Shown here: positions 20,720 to 33,424 of the stretch, one piece after another
Position numbering within the stretch: the stretch's first letter is position 1
Layout: the number at the start of each line of letters is the position of its first letter
NCBI RefSeq assembly: GCF_904849725.1
Contig: NC_058519.1
Coordinates: 110,224,881-110,288,880 of the forward strand
Direction of reading: 5' to 3'
Source of the DNA: Hordeum vulgare subsp. vulgare
Lineage: Eukaryota; Streptophyta; Magnoliopsida; Poales; Poaceae
DNA length: 64,000 nt
The notes under the pieces: model-generated
The model's input: the letters and a program-made list of their open reading frames with translations, nothing else
Told to the model about the DNA's origin: nothing
The model's database searches: none
Position numbers and translations under genes: made by a program

Positions 20720-23392
20720 AGCATCCCCAAGCTTAACTCCTGCTCGTCCTCGAGTAGGGAAGTGATAAGAATGAATTTGTGATGCTTTCATGCTACCTAG
20801 CATAGGTTTCCTTTGTAATTCCTCTTATGTGACGTGAATGTTCAAATCCATTAGATTCAAAACAATAGTTTGCTATTGCCGTGGAAACAATAATAATTCG
20901 AGCAAACTAGCAAAGTAATCATGAACTTTCAAAATAACAAGGCCAAAAGAAAGTTATCCCTACAAAAGCATATAGTCTGGCTATGCTCTATCATCATTGC
21001 ACAACGAGTTTAAATCATGCACAACCCCGGTATTGCCCAAGTAATTGTTTCACACCTTTACTTTCTCAAACATTTTCAACTCTCACGCAATACATGAGCG
21101 TGAGCCATGGTTATAGCACTATAGATGGTGTGGAATGAGGTGGGGGTTGCAAGACAAAAAGGAGAAGATAGTCACATTAACTAGGCATATCAATGAGCTG
21201 TGGAGATGCTCATCAATAGATATCAATGTGAATGAGTAGGGCTTGCCATACAAATGATGCACTAGAGCTACAAGTATGTGAAAGCTCTTAAAGAAAACTA
21301 GTGGGCGTGCATCCAACTTGCTTGCTCACGAAGACCTAAGGAAATTTTGAGGAAGCCTATCATTGGAATATACAAGCCAAGTTATATAATGAAAATTTCC
21401 CACTAGCCATATGGTGTGGCAAAACGAGAGACTCTCAATCATGAAGATCATGGTGCTCAAAATGCACAAGTGTGGAAAAAGTGGTAGCATTGTCCCTTCT
21501 CTCTTTTTCTCTCATTTTTTTGGGTGGGCTCTTTGGACTCTTTTTTATGGGCTTCTTTGGCCTCTTTTATTTCCTCACATGGGAGAATGCTCCAATAATG
21601 ATGAACATCACACTTCCAACTCAAAACTTAGAGCAACTATCACTCTATATGGAATGCCTGCGGTAGTGTACCGTGGCAATAATCTAGCATGGCATAGACA
21701 TCAATGGAAACATCATGCTAGCTATCTTACGATCGTGGAAAGGCAATGTAGACGTGGTGGCACATATCATGGTGGTAGTTGCATGGCAAGATATCTCGGA
21801 ATGACTTTGAAAAAGCCATAGTAGGTAGGTATGGTGGCTGTTTTGACGGAGGCTAGTGGTGGGTTTTGTGCACCGGCGAAAGTTGCACAGCACTAAGAAG
21901 ATAATGATGGTGGAAGGTGAAAGTGCATCTAAACCATGGACTCAACATTAGTCATGAAGAACTCATATACTTGTTGCAAAAGTTTTATTAGTAATCGAAA
22001 CAAAGCATTCAACGCATACTCCTAGGGGAAGGGTTGGTAGGTATAAACCATCGCGCGATCCCGACCGCCACGGAAAGGATGACAATCAATATACTAATCA
22101 TGCTCAGATTTCATAACATAGCGGTTCACCATACGTGCATGCTACGGGAATCACTAACTTCAACACAGGTATTTCTAGATCCACAACACCTTACTAGCAT
22201 GACTTCAATATTACCATAACCACAACTCAAAACTAATTGAGATGAATCAAACTTCTCTAACTATTCAATGCACATGAAGGTGGAAGTTTTCGTATCCCTT
22301 TGGATAACTACCCCTTTTGAGACTGCTTTCAAAACATAGATCAACTACCAAGCCACGCACCGTTGTGCTCTAAAAGATATAAGTGAAGCACACAGAGCAA
22401 AAGTATCTAGCTCAAAAGATATAAGTGAAGCACATGTGAGCTGAATTGTCTACCAAAAAATATAAGTGAAGCTCGACAAAATCACGGTGAGTGCATGTCT
22501 CTCTCTCTAGGTGTGCAGCAAGGATGATTGTGACACAACAAAAATAAAAGACTCCTACGATACAAGACACTCCAAGCAAAAACACATAACATGTAGTGAA
22601 TAAAAATATAGCCCCAAGTAACGTTACCGATGGATTGAAGACGAGAGAGGGGATGCCTTCCCGGGGCATCCCCAAGCTTAGGCTTTTACGACATCCTTGA
22701 ATATCTTGGGGTGCCTTGGGCATCCCCAAGCTTGAGCTCTTTCCACTCTTTATCTTGTTGTCCATGAGAACTTCACCCAAAACTTGAAAACTTCACAACA
22801 CGAAACTTAAACAGAAACTAGTGATAACATTAGTACAAGAAAGCAAACCACCACTTCCTTAGGTACTGTAGCAAACTTAAATTCTACTTGTGCTCATGTT
22901 GGGTTACTGTACTTTCGATCTTCCAAGGCTAATACCCCCCCCCCCCCCCGATACTATCCATAGTTTCATCAAAATAAGCAACCAACACAACAAAAACACA
23001 ATCTGTTAACAGCATACCAGTCTGTAGAAATCTGTATGTTTCCTATACCTCTGGTAATTCAAAATTTCTGAACAATTACGACAGTCTGAAGAATTTGCGT
23101 AGCAATCATGAGCAAAAGGAATCAACTCAAAAGCTCTTACATAAAAATAATGACAATTCTTTTCGTGAGCAGAAAGTTTCTGTCTTTTCCAGCATGACCA
23201 AATGATTATCCCGAAGACTAATCATAACGGTTTTGCTTGGCACAAACGCAAAAAGAAACACAAAAAACACAATCATAACAGAATTATGAAAGTGTGGAAA
23301 ACACAAAACAGAAAGAAAAAGGATAGATTCGTTGGGTTGCCTCCCAACAAGCGCTTTTGTTTAACGCCCTTAGCTAGGCGAAAGTGATGGAA
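20720..23392 (-). other. 3' non-coding region of element B
   Basis: Homologous to 8903-11582 of A. Holds the polypurine tract (20721-20734), internal copies of the same motif at 22666-22679 and 22720-22733, the post-stop hairpin GTTGGG/CCCAAC (23331-23348), and a C15 run (22935-22949) where relatives have five or six. No supportable gene. Confidence 0.75.
22935..22949 (+). repeat. C15 homopolymer
   Basis: Fifteen consecutive C residues. The corresponding site in A (about 9347) and F (about 63302) has a G6 run on the other strand and E (about 53311) has C5, so this is a slippage expansion private to B. Confidence 0.9.
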
Positions 23393-25467
23393 TCACGTAT
23401 AGTCATCTTTGGTGCTCAAACCATAAGTAGCCCTCATCATAGATTCATAAGGCAATCTTATTTTATTTCTAGGAAAGTGCTCCATGCCCTTTTTAAGGGA
23501 AATTGAAATCTAATATTCCCTTCCTTCATATCGATGATAGCACCAATAGTCCTTAGGAAAGGTCTACCAAGAATAATGGGACATGAAGGATTGCAATCTA
23601 TGTCAAGTACAATGAAATCCACGGGTACATAATTCTTATTTGCAACAATAAGAACATCATCGATCCTCCCCATGGGCTTCTTGACGGTAGAATCCGCAAG
23701 ATGCAAATTTAGAGAACACTCTTCAATCTCATGAAAACCAAGAATATCACATAAAGACTTTGGAATCGCGGAAACACTAGCACCCAAATCACACAAAGCA
23801 TTGCACTCATAGTTTTTGATCTTGATTTTGATAGTAGGTTCCCATTCATCATGAAGTTTTCTAGGTATAGAGACTTCTAGTTCGAGCTTCTCTTCAAGAG
23901 ATTTCATCATAGCATCTACGATATGCGCGGTAAACACTTTGCTTTGGCTATAAGCATGTGGAGAGTTTGCAATGTATTGCATCAAAGAAATGCATTCAAA
24001 CAAGGAGCAATTATCATAATTGAATTCCTTGAAATCCAAAGTGGGAGTTTCATTACTACCCAAAATTTTGACTTCTTCAACTCCACTCTCCACACCTTTA
24101 TCATCAAGATAGGTGGACTTCGAATCATTGGGGCGTTTTTCAACCAAAGTGCATTCATATCCAGCCCCTCCATAAGTAGGTTTGACACGCGAAAACAAAG
24201 ATTCAAGAGGAGACACACCAAGCACTTTAAGATCTTCGTGATTTGCATCACTAGAACGCACCCTTTTAAACCATTCATGTCTAGCGTGAATTTGGGCGGT
24301 TCATTCTTTGCTCTCATTCATGGAGATACGCATAGCTTTGAAAGTTTCATCCAAGTTGATTTTGGGAGGAGCGCATCTAACTTTCAAAGCATCAATATCA
24401 CAAGACATCCTATCAACGCTCTTAGCCAAATCGTCTATTTTGAGTAGTTTTTCCTCTATGGACGCATTGAAAATCTTTTGAGAGTTGATGAACTCTTTGA
24501 TATTACTCTCTAGATCAGAGGGTAATTTGTTGTGATTTCCATAAGTGTTGTCGTAGGAACTGCCATAATTGTTAGAGGAGTTACTAGGAAAAGGCCTAGG
24601 AACAAAGTTTCCTCTAAAAGCATTATTGTTGCCAAAATTGTTCCTACCAACAAAATTCACGTCCAAACTAGCGTTACTGCTCTCAATCAAAGAAGATAGT
24701 GGCATGTCATTAGGATCTACGGTAGCGTTTCTACTAGCAACCAAATTCATCAACTCGTCCATCTTAGCACTAAGCGAGTTAATATCTTCTATAGCATGCA
24801 CCTTTTTGCTAGCAGGCGACCTTTCAGTGTGCCACTGAGAGTAGTTGGTCATGATATTGTCTAGGAATTTTGTAGCGTCTCCTAACGTGATTTCCATGAA
24901 TGTTCCACCTGAGGCGGGGTCCAAGATATTGCGAGAAGCGAAATTCAAGCCAGCTTAAAAGATTTGTATAATCATCCACAAACTCAAGCCATGAGCAGGA
25001 CAATTTCTAATCATAAGCTTCATCCTCTCCCAAGATTGTGCAACGTGTTCATGATCAAGTTGCTTGAAATTTATGATATCGTTATGTAAGGAGATGATCT
25101 TAGCCGGCGGAAAATACTTGGATATGTAAGCATCTTTGCACCTATCCCAAGAATTGATACTATTTTTAGGCAAAGAAGAAACCCAAGTTTTTGTGCAATC
25201 TCGCAACAAGAAAGGAAAAAGTTTCAACTTAATCATGTCATTATCCACATCTCTTTTCTTTTGCATATCACAAAGCTCAATGAAGGTATTGAGATGGGAT
25301 GCGCCATCTTCACTAGGAAGGCCAGAGAATTTCTCTTTCATAACAAGATTCAGCAAACCTGCGTTGATTTCATACGATTCCGCACTAGTGGCGGGAGCAA
25401 TCGGAGTACTAATAAAATCATTATTATTAGTGCTCGAGAAGTCACAAAGTTTGGTGTTTTCAGACAT
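23393..25467 (-). pseudogene. gag-protease of element B, three lesions
   Basis: The same gene as in E and A. Starts at the ATG complementary to 25465-25467. Lesions relative to E: a Tyr codon changed to TAA at about 24953, an Arg codon changed to TGA at about 24300, and a one-base loss near 23490 that shifts the frame and ends it at 23458 instead of at the family stop (23393-23395). The Gag core (SSLPKNSINSWDRC) and protease (CDLGASVSAIP, ILGRPFLRT) are otherwise recognisable. No CCHC knuckle, no pol. Confidence 0.88.
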
Positions 25468-25701
25468 GATGTCTTCAACAAACAAACAACCACACAAGCA
25501 AGCCAGAAACCGGCAAAGGAAAACAGCAAGGGCAAAAGAAAACGGCGAAGGAGAAAGGCAAATGAAAACGGCAAATGCGAAGTGGGGGAGAGGAAAGCGA
25601 GAGGCAACTGGCAACAAAATTAAATGCAAGAGAAGAGTTTGTGAGACCTACTTGGATAGATCTTGATTTCTCCTCCCCGACAACGGCGCCATAAATACTT
25701 C
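25468..25701 (-). other. Leader of element B with tRNA-Asp PBS
   Basis: PBS 25673-25691, one mismatch to the tRNA-Asp complement. The rest of the leader is pyrimidine-rich on the minus strand with TTTGCC repeats. Confidence 0.8.
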
Positions 25702-27322
25702 TGATTGTTTTGCTGTGTATCCCTTGCAACGGCGCCAGAAGTAGTGGTGTTGACGGCACCAGGAATCCTTCAGCTATGGCTACGCCTTAAGGGACTTCCT
25801 AGGCAAGTATGCAAAGGATTTCCCCCGTGGCCTTGGAGCCTTGCGTTGGTGTTCCCTCGAAGCAGAAAGGGTGATGAAGCACAGCGACGGTAAGTATTTC
25901 CCTCAGTTTGAGAACCAAGGTATCAATCCGGCGGAAGAGTATCTCAAGATCCTGCACAAACACAAAAGCTTGCACCCAACGCTATGAAGGGGTTGTCAAT
26001 CCCTTATAGATTGTTTGCCAAGTGAGAACTGAAAGCAACAAAGTAACAAAGCAGAGTAAAAGCAGAGATATAAATGATGGATGTGAATAGACCCGGGGGC
26101 CGTAGTGTTTACTAGTGGCTTCTATCATGAAAGCAAGTAGACGGTGGGTGAACAAATTACTGTCGAGCAATTGATAGAACTGTGCAGAGTCGTGACGATA
26201 TCTATGCAATGATTATTTCTATAGGCATCATGTCCGAAACAAGTAGACCGATACTTTCTGCATCTACTATTATTACTCCACACATCGACTGCTATCCAGC
26301 ATGCATCTAGTGTATTAAGTCCATAAGAACAGAGTAACGCTTAAGCAAGATGACATGATGTAGAGGGATAATCTCAAACCAATGATAAAAACCCCATCTT
26401 TTTACCCTTGATGGCAACTGCTTGATGTGTGCCTTGCTGCCCCTACTGTCACTGGGAAAGGTCACCACATGCCAGAACCCAAAACCAAGCACTTCTCCCA
26501 TTGCAAGAATCATAGATCTAGTTGGCCAAACAAAACCCAAGACTCGGAGAGACTTACAAGGATATCAAATCATGCATATAAGAAATCAGCAAAGACTCAA
26601 ATATATATCATAGATAATATGATCACAAGTCCACAATTCATCGGATCTCGACAAACACACCGCCAAAGAAGATTACATCGGATAGATCTCCATGAAGATC
26701 ATGGAGAACTTTGTATTGAAGATCCAAGAGAGAGAAGAAGCCATCTAGCTACTAACTACGGACCCATAGGTCTGAAGTGAACCACTCACGAGTCATTGGA
26801 GGGGCGATGATGATGATGAAGAAGCCCTCCAACTCCAATGTCCCCTCCGGCAGGGTGCCGGGAAGGGTCTCCAGATGAGATCTCGCGGAAACGGAAGCTT
26901 GCGGCGGCGGAAAAGTATTTTCGAGGCTCCCCTGATTTTTTGCGGAATATTTGGGAATTGATAGGCCAAAGACCTAGGTCAGGGGGCGGCCAAGGAGGCC
27001 ACAAGCCTGCCCACCGCCGCCTCCCCCCTGGTGGCGGAGTGGGGGCTTGTGGGCTCCCTCGAGCCCACCTGGCTTGGCTCAAAAGCCCCGTGGACTTCTT
27101 CCGTTCGGGAAATAATCATTTCGGGGTTTTTCTTCCGTTTGGACTGCGTTCCAAAATCAGATCTGAAAAGAGTCAAAAACACGGTGAAAACAAGAACTGG
27201 CACTTGGCACTAAATTAATAAGTTAGTCCCAAAAAAGATATAAAAGGTACATAAAACAACAAAAGAAGACAAGATAACAGCGTAAAACCATCAAAAATTA
27301 TAGATACGTTTGAGACGTATCA
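25702..27322 (-). repeat. 5' LTR of element B
   Basis: A 1621-bp LTR, near-identical in layout to 19100-20719. The U3 hairpin is at 27000-27051. The TATA box is damaged: on the minus strand CCTATAAATT has become CCTATCAATT (26953-26966). As this is the promoter LTR, B is probably transcriptionally weak. Confidence 0.88.
27000..27051 (-). promoter_or_regulatory. U3 hairpin, element B 5' LTR
   Basis: CACAAGCC (27000-27007) and GGCTTGTG (27044-27051) with inner arms CCCACCGCCGCC / GGTGGCGGAGTGGG. The damaged TATA lies 34 bp downstream on the minus strand. Confidence 0.65.
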
Positions 27323-27327
27323 TAGTG

Positions 27328-28643
27328 CCATAAAAACATGGCGCTATCATTGTTAACTCTAACTCTTTTGGTCTCAATGTTATGTATATGTGTATCATCG
27401 CTATCAAGATTCAGTATGAATAATCCTCTCACATTAGGTGCATGACCATAAAAGATATTACTAATAAAATAGAACAATCATTATTCTCTGACTAAAACGA
27501 GTAACCGCCTCGTAATAAACAAGATCCAGATATAATGTTCATGCTTAACGCAGGCACTAAATAACAATTATTTAAGTTCATAACTAATCCTGATGGTAAC
27601 TGAAGTGAAAGTGTGTTGACGGCGATTGCATCAACCTTGGAACAATTTCCCACACGCATGGTCACTTCATCCTTCGCCAGCCTTCGATTATTCCGCAGTT
27701 CCTGTTTCGAGTTGCAAATATGAGCAACAGAACCGGTATCGAATACCCAGGCACTACTACGAGAGTTGGTTAAGTACACATCAATAACATGTATATCGAA
27801 TATACCTGATTTTTCCTTGGCCACCTTCTTATCAGCCAAATACTTGGGGCAGTTGCGCTTCGAGTAACCCATACCCTTGCAATTATAACACTCTGTTTCA
27901 GGCTTAGGTCCAGCTTTGGGTTTCTTCGTCGGATTGGCAACAGGCTTGCCGCTCTTCTTAGAATTACCCTTCTTTCCTTTGTTGTTTCTCTTGAAACTAG
28001 TGGTCTTATTCACCATCAACACTTGATGCTCTTTATGGAGTTCTGACTCTGCGACTTTCAGCATCGCGAATAACTCACCGGGTGACTTGTTCATCCCTTG
28101 CATGTTATAGTTCAACACAAAGCTCTTGTAGCTTGGTGGCAGTGATTGAAGAATTCTGTCAGTGATAGCCTCTTGCGGGAGTTCAATCCCCAGCTCAGCT
28201 AGACGGTTTAAGTACCCAGACATTTTGAGCACATGTTCACTCACAGACGAATTCTCCTCCATCTTGCAAGCATAGAATTTATCGGAGGTCTCATACCTCT
28301 CGATCCGGGCGTTCTTCTGAAAGATAAACTTCAACTCCTAGAACATCTCAAATGCTCCATGACGCTCAAAGTGACGTTGAAGTCCCGGCTCTAAGCCATA
28401 CAAGACTGCACATTGAACTATTAAGTAGTCCTCCTTATGTGTTAACCAATCGTTCTTAACATCTTGGTCAGCCGTAGCGGGTGGTTCATCTCCTAGCGCA
28501 GCATTAAGGACATAATCCTTTTTCCCAGCTTGCAGGAGCAACTTAAGATTACGAGCCCAGTCTACAAAGTTGCTTCCATAATCTTTCAACTTAGCTTTCT
28601 CTAGGAACGTATTAAAATTCAGGGTGACTGTCGCGTGAGCCAT
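27328..28643 (-). pseudogene. BARE-like gag and protease (broken)
   Basis: Minus-strand Ty1-copia gag starting at the ATG complementary to 28641-28643 (MAHATVTLNF). A TAG at 28338-28340 replaces a Gln codon; the frame resumes and runs to a stop at 27492-27494. The zinc knuckle reads CYNCKGMGYSKRNC, so the zinc-binding His is Tyr. Protease follows with active site VFDTGSVAHIC. After the 27492 stop the remnant leads into the GAG-pre-integrase region, which is cut at 27323 by element B and continues at 19099. Confidence 0.87.
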
Positions 28644-29395
28644 TGATCTACAACACAAATATTTCAAAGTGGACTTAGACTATGTTCAAGATAATTAGAG
28701 TTTAACTAATCAAATTACTTGCTAAACTCCAACTCAAAAAGTACATCTCTCTAGTCATTTGAGTGGTACATGATCCAAATCCACTAACTCAAGTCCGATC
28801 ATCATGTGAGTTGAGAATAGTTTCAGTGGTAAGCATCTCTATGCTAATCATATCAAATATACGATTCATGCTCAACCTTTCGGTCTCATGTGTTCTGAGG
28901 CCATGTATGCACATGCTAGGCTCGTCAAGCTTAACACGAGTGTTCCGTGTGTGCAACTGTTTTGCACCCGTTGTATGTGAACGTTGAGTCTATCACACCC
29001 GATCATCACGTGGTGTCTCGAAACGACGAATTGTAGCAACGGTGCACAGTCGGGGAGAACACAATTTCGTCTTGAAATTTTAGTGAGAGATCACCTCATA
29101 ATGCTTCCGTCGTTCTAAGCAAAATAAGGTGCATAAAAGGATTAACATCACATGCAATTCATAAGTGACATGATATGGTCATCATCATGTGCTTCTTGAT
29201 CTCCATCACCAAAGCACCAGCACGATCTTCTTGTCACCGACGCCACACCATGATCTCCATCAACGTGTCTCCATCGAGGTTGTCGTGCTATTTATGTTAT
29301 TACTACTAAATCTACGTCCTAGCAATATAATAAACGCATCTGCAAACACAAACGTTAGTTTAAAGACAACCGTATGGCTCCTGCCGGTTGCCGTA
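28644..29395 (-). other. Leader of the BARE-like element
   Basis: About 750 bp between gag and the point where element D is inserted. It resembles the untranslated leader typical of BARE-type elements. No gene seen. Bases 29391-29395 (CCGTA) are the expected left TSD copy of element D. Confidence 0.65.
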
Positions 29396-30497
29396 TGATG
29401 ACCCACAAGTGTAGAGGATCTATCATAGTCCTTTCGATAAGTAAGAGTGTCAAACCCAACGAGGAGCAGAAGGATCGGACAAGTGGTTTTCAGCAAGGTA
29501 TTCTCTGCAAGCGCTGAAATTATCGGTAACAGATAGTTGTGTGATAAGATGATTCGTAACAAGTAGTACGTAACAATAGTAACAAAGGTGTAGCAAAGCG
29601 GCCCAATCCCTTTTGTAGCAAGGGACAAGCCTAGACAAACTCTTATAGGAGGTAAAGCGCTCCCGAGGACACACGGGAATTTCTGTCAAGCTAGTTTTCA
29701 TCATGTTCATATGATTCGCGTTCGCTACTTTGATAGTTTGATATGTAGGTGGACCGGTGCTTGGGTGCTGCCCTTACTTGGACAAAAATCCCACTTATGA
29801 TTAACCCCTCTCGTAAGCATCCGCAACTACGAAATAAGAATTAAGACAAAGTCTAACCATAGCATTAAACTAGTGGATCCAAACCAGCCCCTTACGAAGC
29901 AACGCATAAACTAGGGTTAAAGCTTCTGTCACTCTAGCAACCCATCATCTACTTATTACTTCCCAATGCCTTCCTCTAGGCCCAAATAATGGTGAAGTGT
30001 TATGTAGTCGACATTCACATAACACCACTAGAGGAAAAACAACATACAACGCATCAAAATATCGAACGAATACCAAATTCACATGACTACTTATAACATG
30101 ACTTATCCCATGTCCTCAGGAACAAAAGTGTCTACTCACAAAGCATAATTATATTCATGACCAGAGAGGTATTGAATAGCATCAAGGATCTGAACATATA
30201 ATCTTCCACCGAGTAATCCAACTAGCATCGACTACAAAGAGTAATTAACACTACTAGCAACCTTACAAGTACCAATCGGAGTCGCGAGACGGAGATTGGT
30301 TACAAGAGATGAACTAGGGTTTGGAGATGAGATGGTGTTGATGAAGATGTTGATGGTGATGAGTCGCCTCCGATAAGAGGAGTGTTGGTGATGACGATGG
30401 CGACGATTTCCCCCTCCGGGAGGGAAGTTTCCCCGGCAGGACGATCCTGCCGGAGCTCTAGATTGGTTCTGCTCAAGTTCCGCCTCGTAGCGGCGGC
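29396..30497 (-). repeat. 3' LTR of element D, distal piece
   Basis: Reverse complement of about 1145-2249 of the solo LTR, beginning TGATGACCCACAAG (the reversed LTR terminus). Cut at 30497 by element C; GCGGC (30493-30497) is the TSD. Confidence 0.88.
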
Positions 30498-32035
30498 TGA
30501 TACGTCTCCGTCGTATCTATAATTTTTTATTGTTTCATGCCAATATTCTACAACTTTCATATACTTTTGGCAACTTTTTATACTATTTTTGGCACTAACA
30601 TATTGATCCACTGCCCAGTGCCAATTCTTGTTTGTTGCATGTTTTTTTGTTTCACAGAATATCCATACCAAACAAAGTCCAAACATAATAAAAAATTATG
30701 GGGATTTTTTTTTTGGAATATTTATGATTTTTGGGAAGAAGAATCAACGCGAGGCGATGCACGGAGTGCCCACAAGCCCTGTCGCCGTGGCCAGGGGGTG
30801 GGCCCGCGGCAGGCAGGCTTGTGGCCACTCCTTAAGGCGTTTGGAGCCCTTCTTTCGCCGCAAGAAAGATAATATCCGGAAGAAAGTCGTGTTAACATTT
30901 CAGCCCAATCGAAGTTACGGATCTTCGGGAATTTCAGAAACGGTGAAACGTAGAATCTGGGAGCGCAGAAACAGAAGGACACAGAGAGAGATATCCAATC
31001 TCGGAGGGGCTCTCGCCCCTCCGCCGCCATGGAGACCATGGACCAGAGGGAAAACCCTTCTCCCATCTAGGGAGGAGGTCAAGGAAGAATAGGAAGGAGG
31101 GGGGCTCTCTCCCCCTCTCTCCCGGCGGCGCCGGAACGCCGTGCGGGACATCATCCTGTGACGGCGATCTACACCAACACCTCCGTCATCTTCACCAACA
31201 TCTCCATCATCTTCCCCCATCTATATTCAGCGGTTCACTCTCCCGCAACCCGCTGTACCCTCTACTTGAACATGATGCTTTATGCTACATATTATTATCC
31301 AATGATGTGTTGCTATCCTATGATGTCTGAGTAGATTATCGTTGTCCTATCGGTGATTGATGAATTGCTATGATTGGTTTAATTTGCTTGTGGTTATGTT
31401 GTTGTGCTTTGGTGCCCATCATATGATCGCGCGCGTGGATCACACCATAGGGTTAGTTGTATGTTGATAGGACTATGTATTGGCAGGCTAGAGTGACAGA
31501 AGCTTCAAACCTAGCATAGAAATTGATGCATATGGGATTGAAGGGGGACCAATATATCTTATTGATATGGTTGGGTTTTACCTTAATGAACGTTAGTAGT
31601 TGCGGACGCTTGCTAATAGTTCCAATCATAAGTGCGTAGAATTCCAAGTAAGGGATGACAAGCTAGCAGAGGCCTCTTCCACATGATACTTGCTATCGAT
31701 CTAGTAACGTAGTCAATTGCTTAGGGACAATTCCGCAACTCCTACCACCACTTTTCCACACTCGTTAGACACTCGTAGTTGTTTTTTTATCTAACCAGCC
31801 CCTAGTTTTATTTAGGTGTTCTTTACTTTCTTGCAAGCCTGTCCTATCACTCCTACATAGTACTTCTAGTTTCATACTTGTTCTATGTAAAGCGAACGTA
31901 AAGTGTGCGTAGAGTTGTATCGGTGGTCGATAGAACTTGAGGGAATATTTGTCCTACCTTTAGCTCCTCGTTGGGTTCGACACTCTTACTTATCGAGAAA
32001 GGCTACAATTGAGCCCCTATACTTGTGGGTTATCA
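30498..32035 (+). repeat. 5' LTR of element C
   Basis: A 1538-bp LTR from TGATACGTCTCCGTCG to GTGGGTTATCA. The terminal 60 bp resemble the D-family LTR end. Hairpin at 30771-30823. I see no clear TATA box at the expected spacing. Confidence 0.88.
30771..30823 (+). promoter_or_regulatory. U3 hairpin, element C 5' LTR
   Basis: CACAAGCC (30771-30778) pairs with GGCTTGTG (30816-30823); inner stem GCCGTGG / CCGCGGC with one G-U wobble. No TATA at +35; the nearest AT-rich word is GATAATATCC near 30868. Confidence 0.6.
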
Positions 32036-32046
32036 AGACCTTTTTC

Positions 32047-32065
32047 TGGCGCCGTTGCCGGGGAG
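32047..32065 (+). other. Primer binding site of element C (tRNA-Asp)
   Basis: TGGCGCCGTTGCCGGGGAG, a full 19-nt match to the complement of the plant tRNA-Asp 3' end, 11 bp after the LTR. Confidence 0.9.
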
Positions 32066-32158
32066 CAATAGCGTGGGGTGAATATCCTCGTGTGTGCTTG
32101 TTTGCTTTATCACTAAGTAGATTTACTTATTGTTCTAAGTTGTTCTCTATCTTTAGTT

Positions 32159-33367
32159 ATGGATATGGAACACGAAATACCAAAAAGATTAGGTGTACTT
32201 GCTACTCATGGAGATGGGGAACCTCCTAAAACCCTCGAGGCTCGTTATGTGGAAAATATTATACACTTCTTTAATAATCCTGAGAAAGCCCCGTTCAATT
32301 ATATAATGGGATACACGTTGGATCAACGTGAATACTTTAGGGATTATCGCATGACTCAAAAAGGCAAACTTTTATGGTATCATATCCATTTGTTGAAATG
32401 GTATGCTTGGGAACTATGCAAGAGATATGGTGTTACTTGTTGCTCTAGGATGAAGGCTCCAAACCTTCCCTTTTCTTGTGAATTTAATGATCATAGAACC
32501 TTGGCTTCTTATGCTAATGGTATATATGATTACTATGATGTGGATCAAATAGAAGAGTTTGTTGCTTTTATGGGTGCTTATGAAATTGAGGCTCTGTTTA
32601 AAAGGTGTGATGATAATGATGGTGCTCCTTACCGATCTGAAAAATTGGCTATGCTTCATTATTGTTATACTAATTATGAATATAATGCCCATATTGAATG
32701 ATTTAAGGAGAAACCCTATGCTGCCCAAGAAAAGACTATTATTTTGCAGGAAACTATGGAAGAAGAAAATGCTGAAATTGTGAGCTCATTAGATGAAAAA
32801 GATGAAGAGGAGAGCGAAGAACAAAAGGAGGAAGAGCGGACTAGCTACCCGTGTCCACCTTCTAATGAGAGTAACTCTTCTACTCATACATTATTTAATT
32901 TCCCTTCGTTCTTACCGAAGGATGAATGCTATGATCCCTTGGATTCGTTTGAAATATCCCTTTTTGATGAACTTGATGCTTGCTATGCTTGTGGCCATGA
33001 TGCCAATATGAATGATGCTTATGAAGATGAACTAGCTATGGTTCCTTATGTTACACATGATGATTTTGATGAATATAATATGCATGTGCTTGTTGCTACT
33101 ACTTGCAATTATTATGAGAGAGGAACTACATCTCCACCTCTCTATGTTCCCAATACGATAAAATTGCAAGAAACTGCTTATGCTATGTATTGGCCTTTGC
33201 TTGATGTGCATGAATTGTTCTTTTATGACATGCCAATGCATAGGAAGAGAGTTAGACTGCGTAATTGCATGATATATGTTACCTTGTGCTCACTACTAAA
33301 TTTCAAATCATTGCTAATTAAAATTGGCTTTGATATACCTTGGGATCCGGGTGGATCCATTACTTGA
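32159..33367 (+). pseudogene. Element C acidic ORF of unknown function, one nonsense codon
   Basis: A 403-codon frame from ATG 32159 (soon after the PBS) to TGA at 33365-33367, interrupted only by TGA at 32699-32701, probably a former Trp. The N-terminal half (180 residues) is rich in aromatic residues and includes YTLDQREYFRDYR and HLLKWYAWELCKRYG. The second half begins with a Glu/Lys-rich, probably coiled or disordered stretch (EEENAEIVSSLDEKDEEE) and ends with a segment containing NYYERG and MHRKRVRLR, shared with the ORFs of element 1 and F. No RT, protease, zinc finger or known domain recognised. It stands where gag would be. Function unknown. Confidence 0.75.
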
Positions 33368-33407
33368 GCACTTTATGCCTAGCTTAATGGCTTTAAAGAA
33401 AGCGCTG

Positions 33408-33424
33408 CCGGGGAGACAACCCGG
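33408..33424 (+). other. Post-stop hairpin of element C
   Basis: CCGGG (33408-33412) pairs with CCCGG (33420-33424) around GAGACAA, 40 nt after the ORF stop. In A the same site is TTGGG/CCCAA around AGGCAA, so two base pairs have changed on both sides. Confidence 0.65.

Larger units (their letters stand above)
19100..27322 (-). mobile_element. Element B: complete Sabrina-like element in BARE pol
   Basis: An 8223-bp minus-strand element with LTRs 25702-27322 (5') and 19100-20719 (3'), TSD TAGTG (19095-19099 and 27323-27327), tRNA-Asp PBS at 25673-25691 (one mismatch) and a gag-protease frame with three lesions. Same structure as A and E, and no pol. It splits the BARE integrase zinc-binding region. 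Confidence 0.92.
14531..29395 (-). mobile_element. BARE/WIS/Angela-like Ty1-copia element, minus strand, nested and partial
   Basis: Order on the minus strand: leader (29395-28644), gag and protease (28643-27328), integrase, RT and RNase H (19099-16447), polypurine tract GTGGGAGAC (16380-16390), 3' LTR (16379-14531). Element B (19100-27322) is inserted in the GAG-pre-integrase region with TSD TAGTG. Element D is inserted in the leader at 29396, and the 5' LTR is beyond the right edge of the window. The coding region carries several nonsense codons and frameshifts. Confidence 0.88.

Noticed and set aside
30300..30686. Minus-strand ORF of 128 codons across 30300-30686
   Set aside because: Spans the junction between the D LTR and the inserted element C, so it cannot be an original gene.
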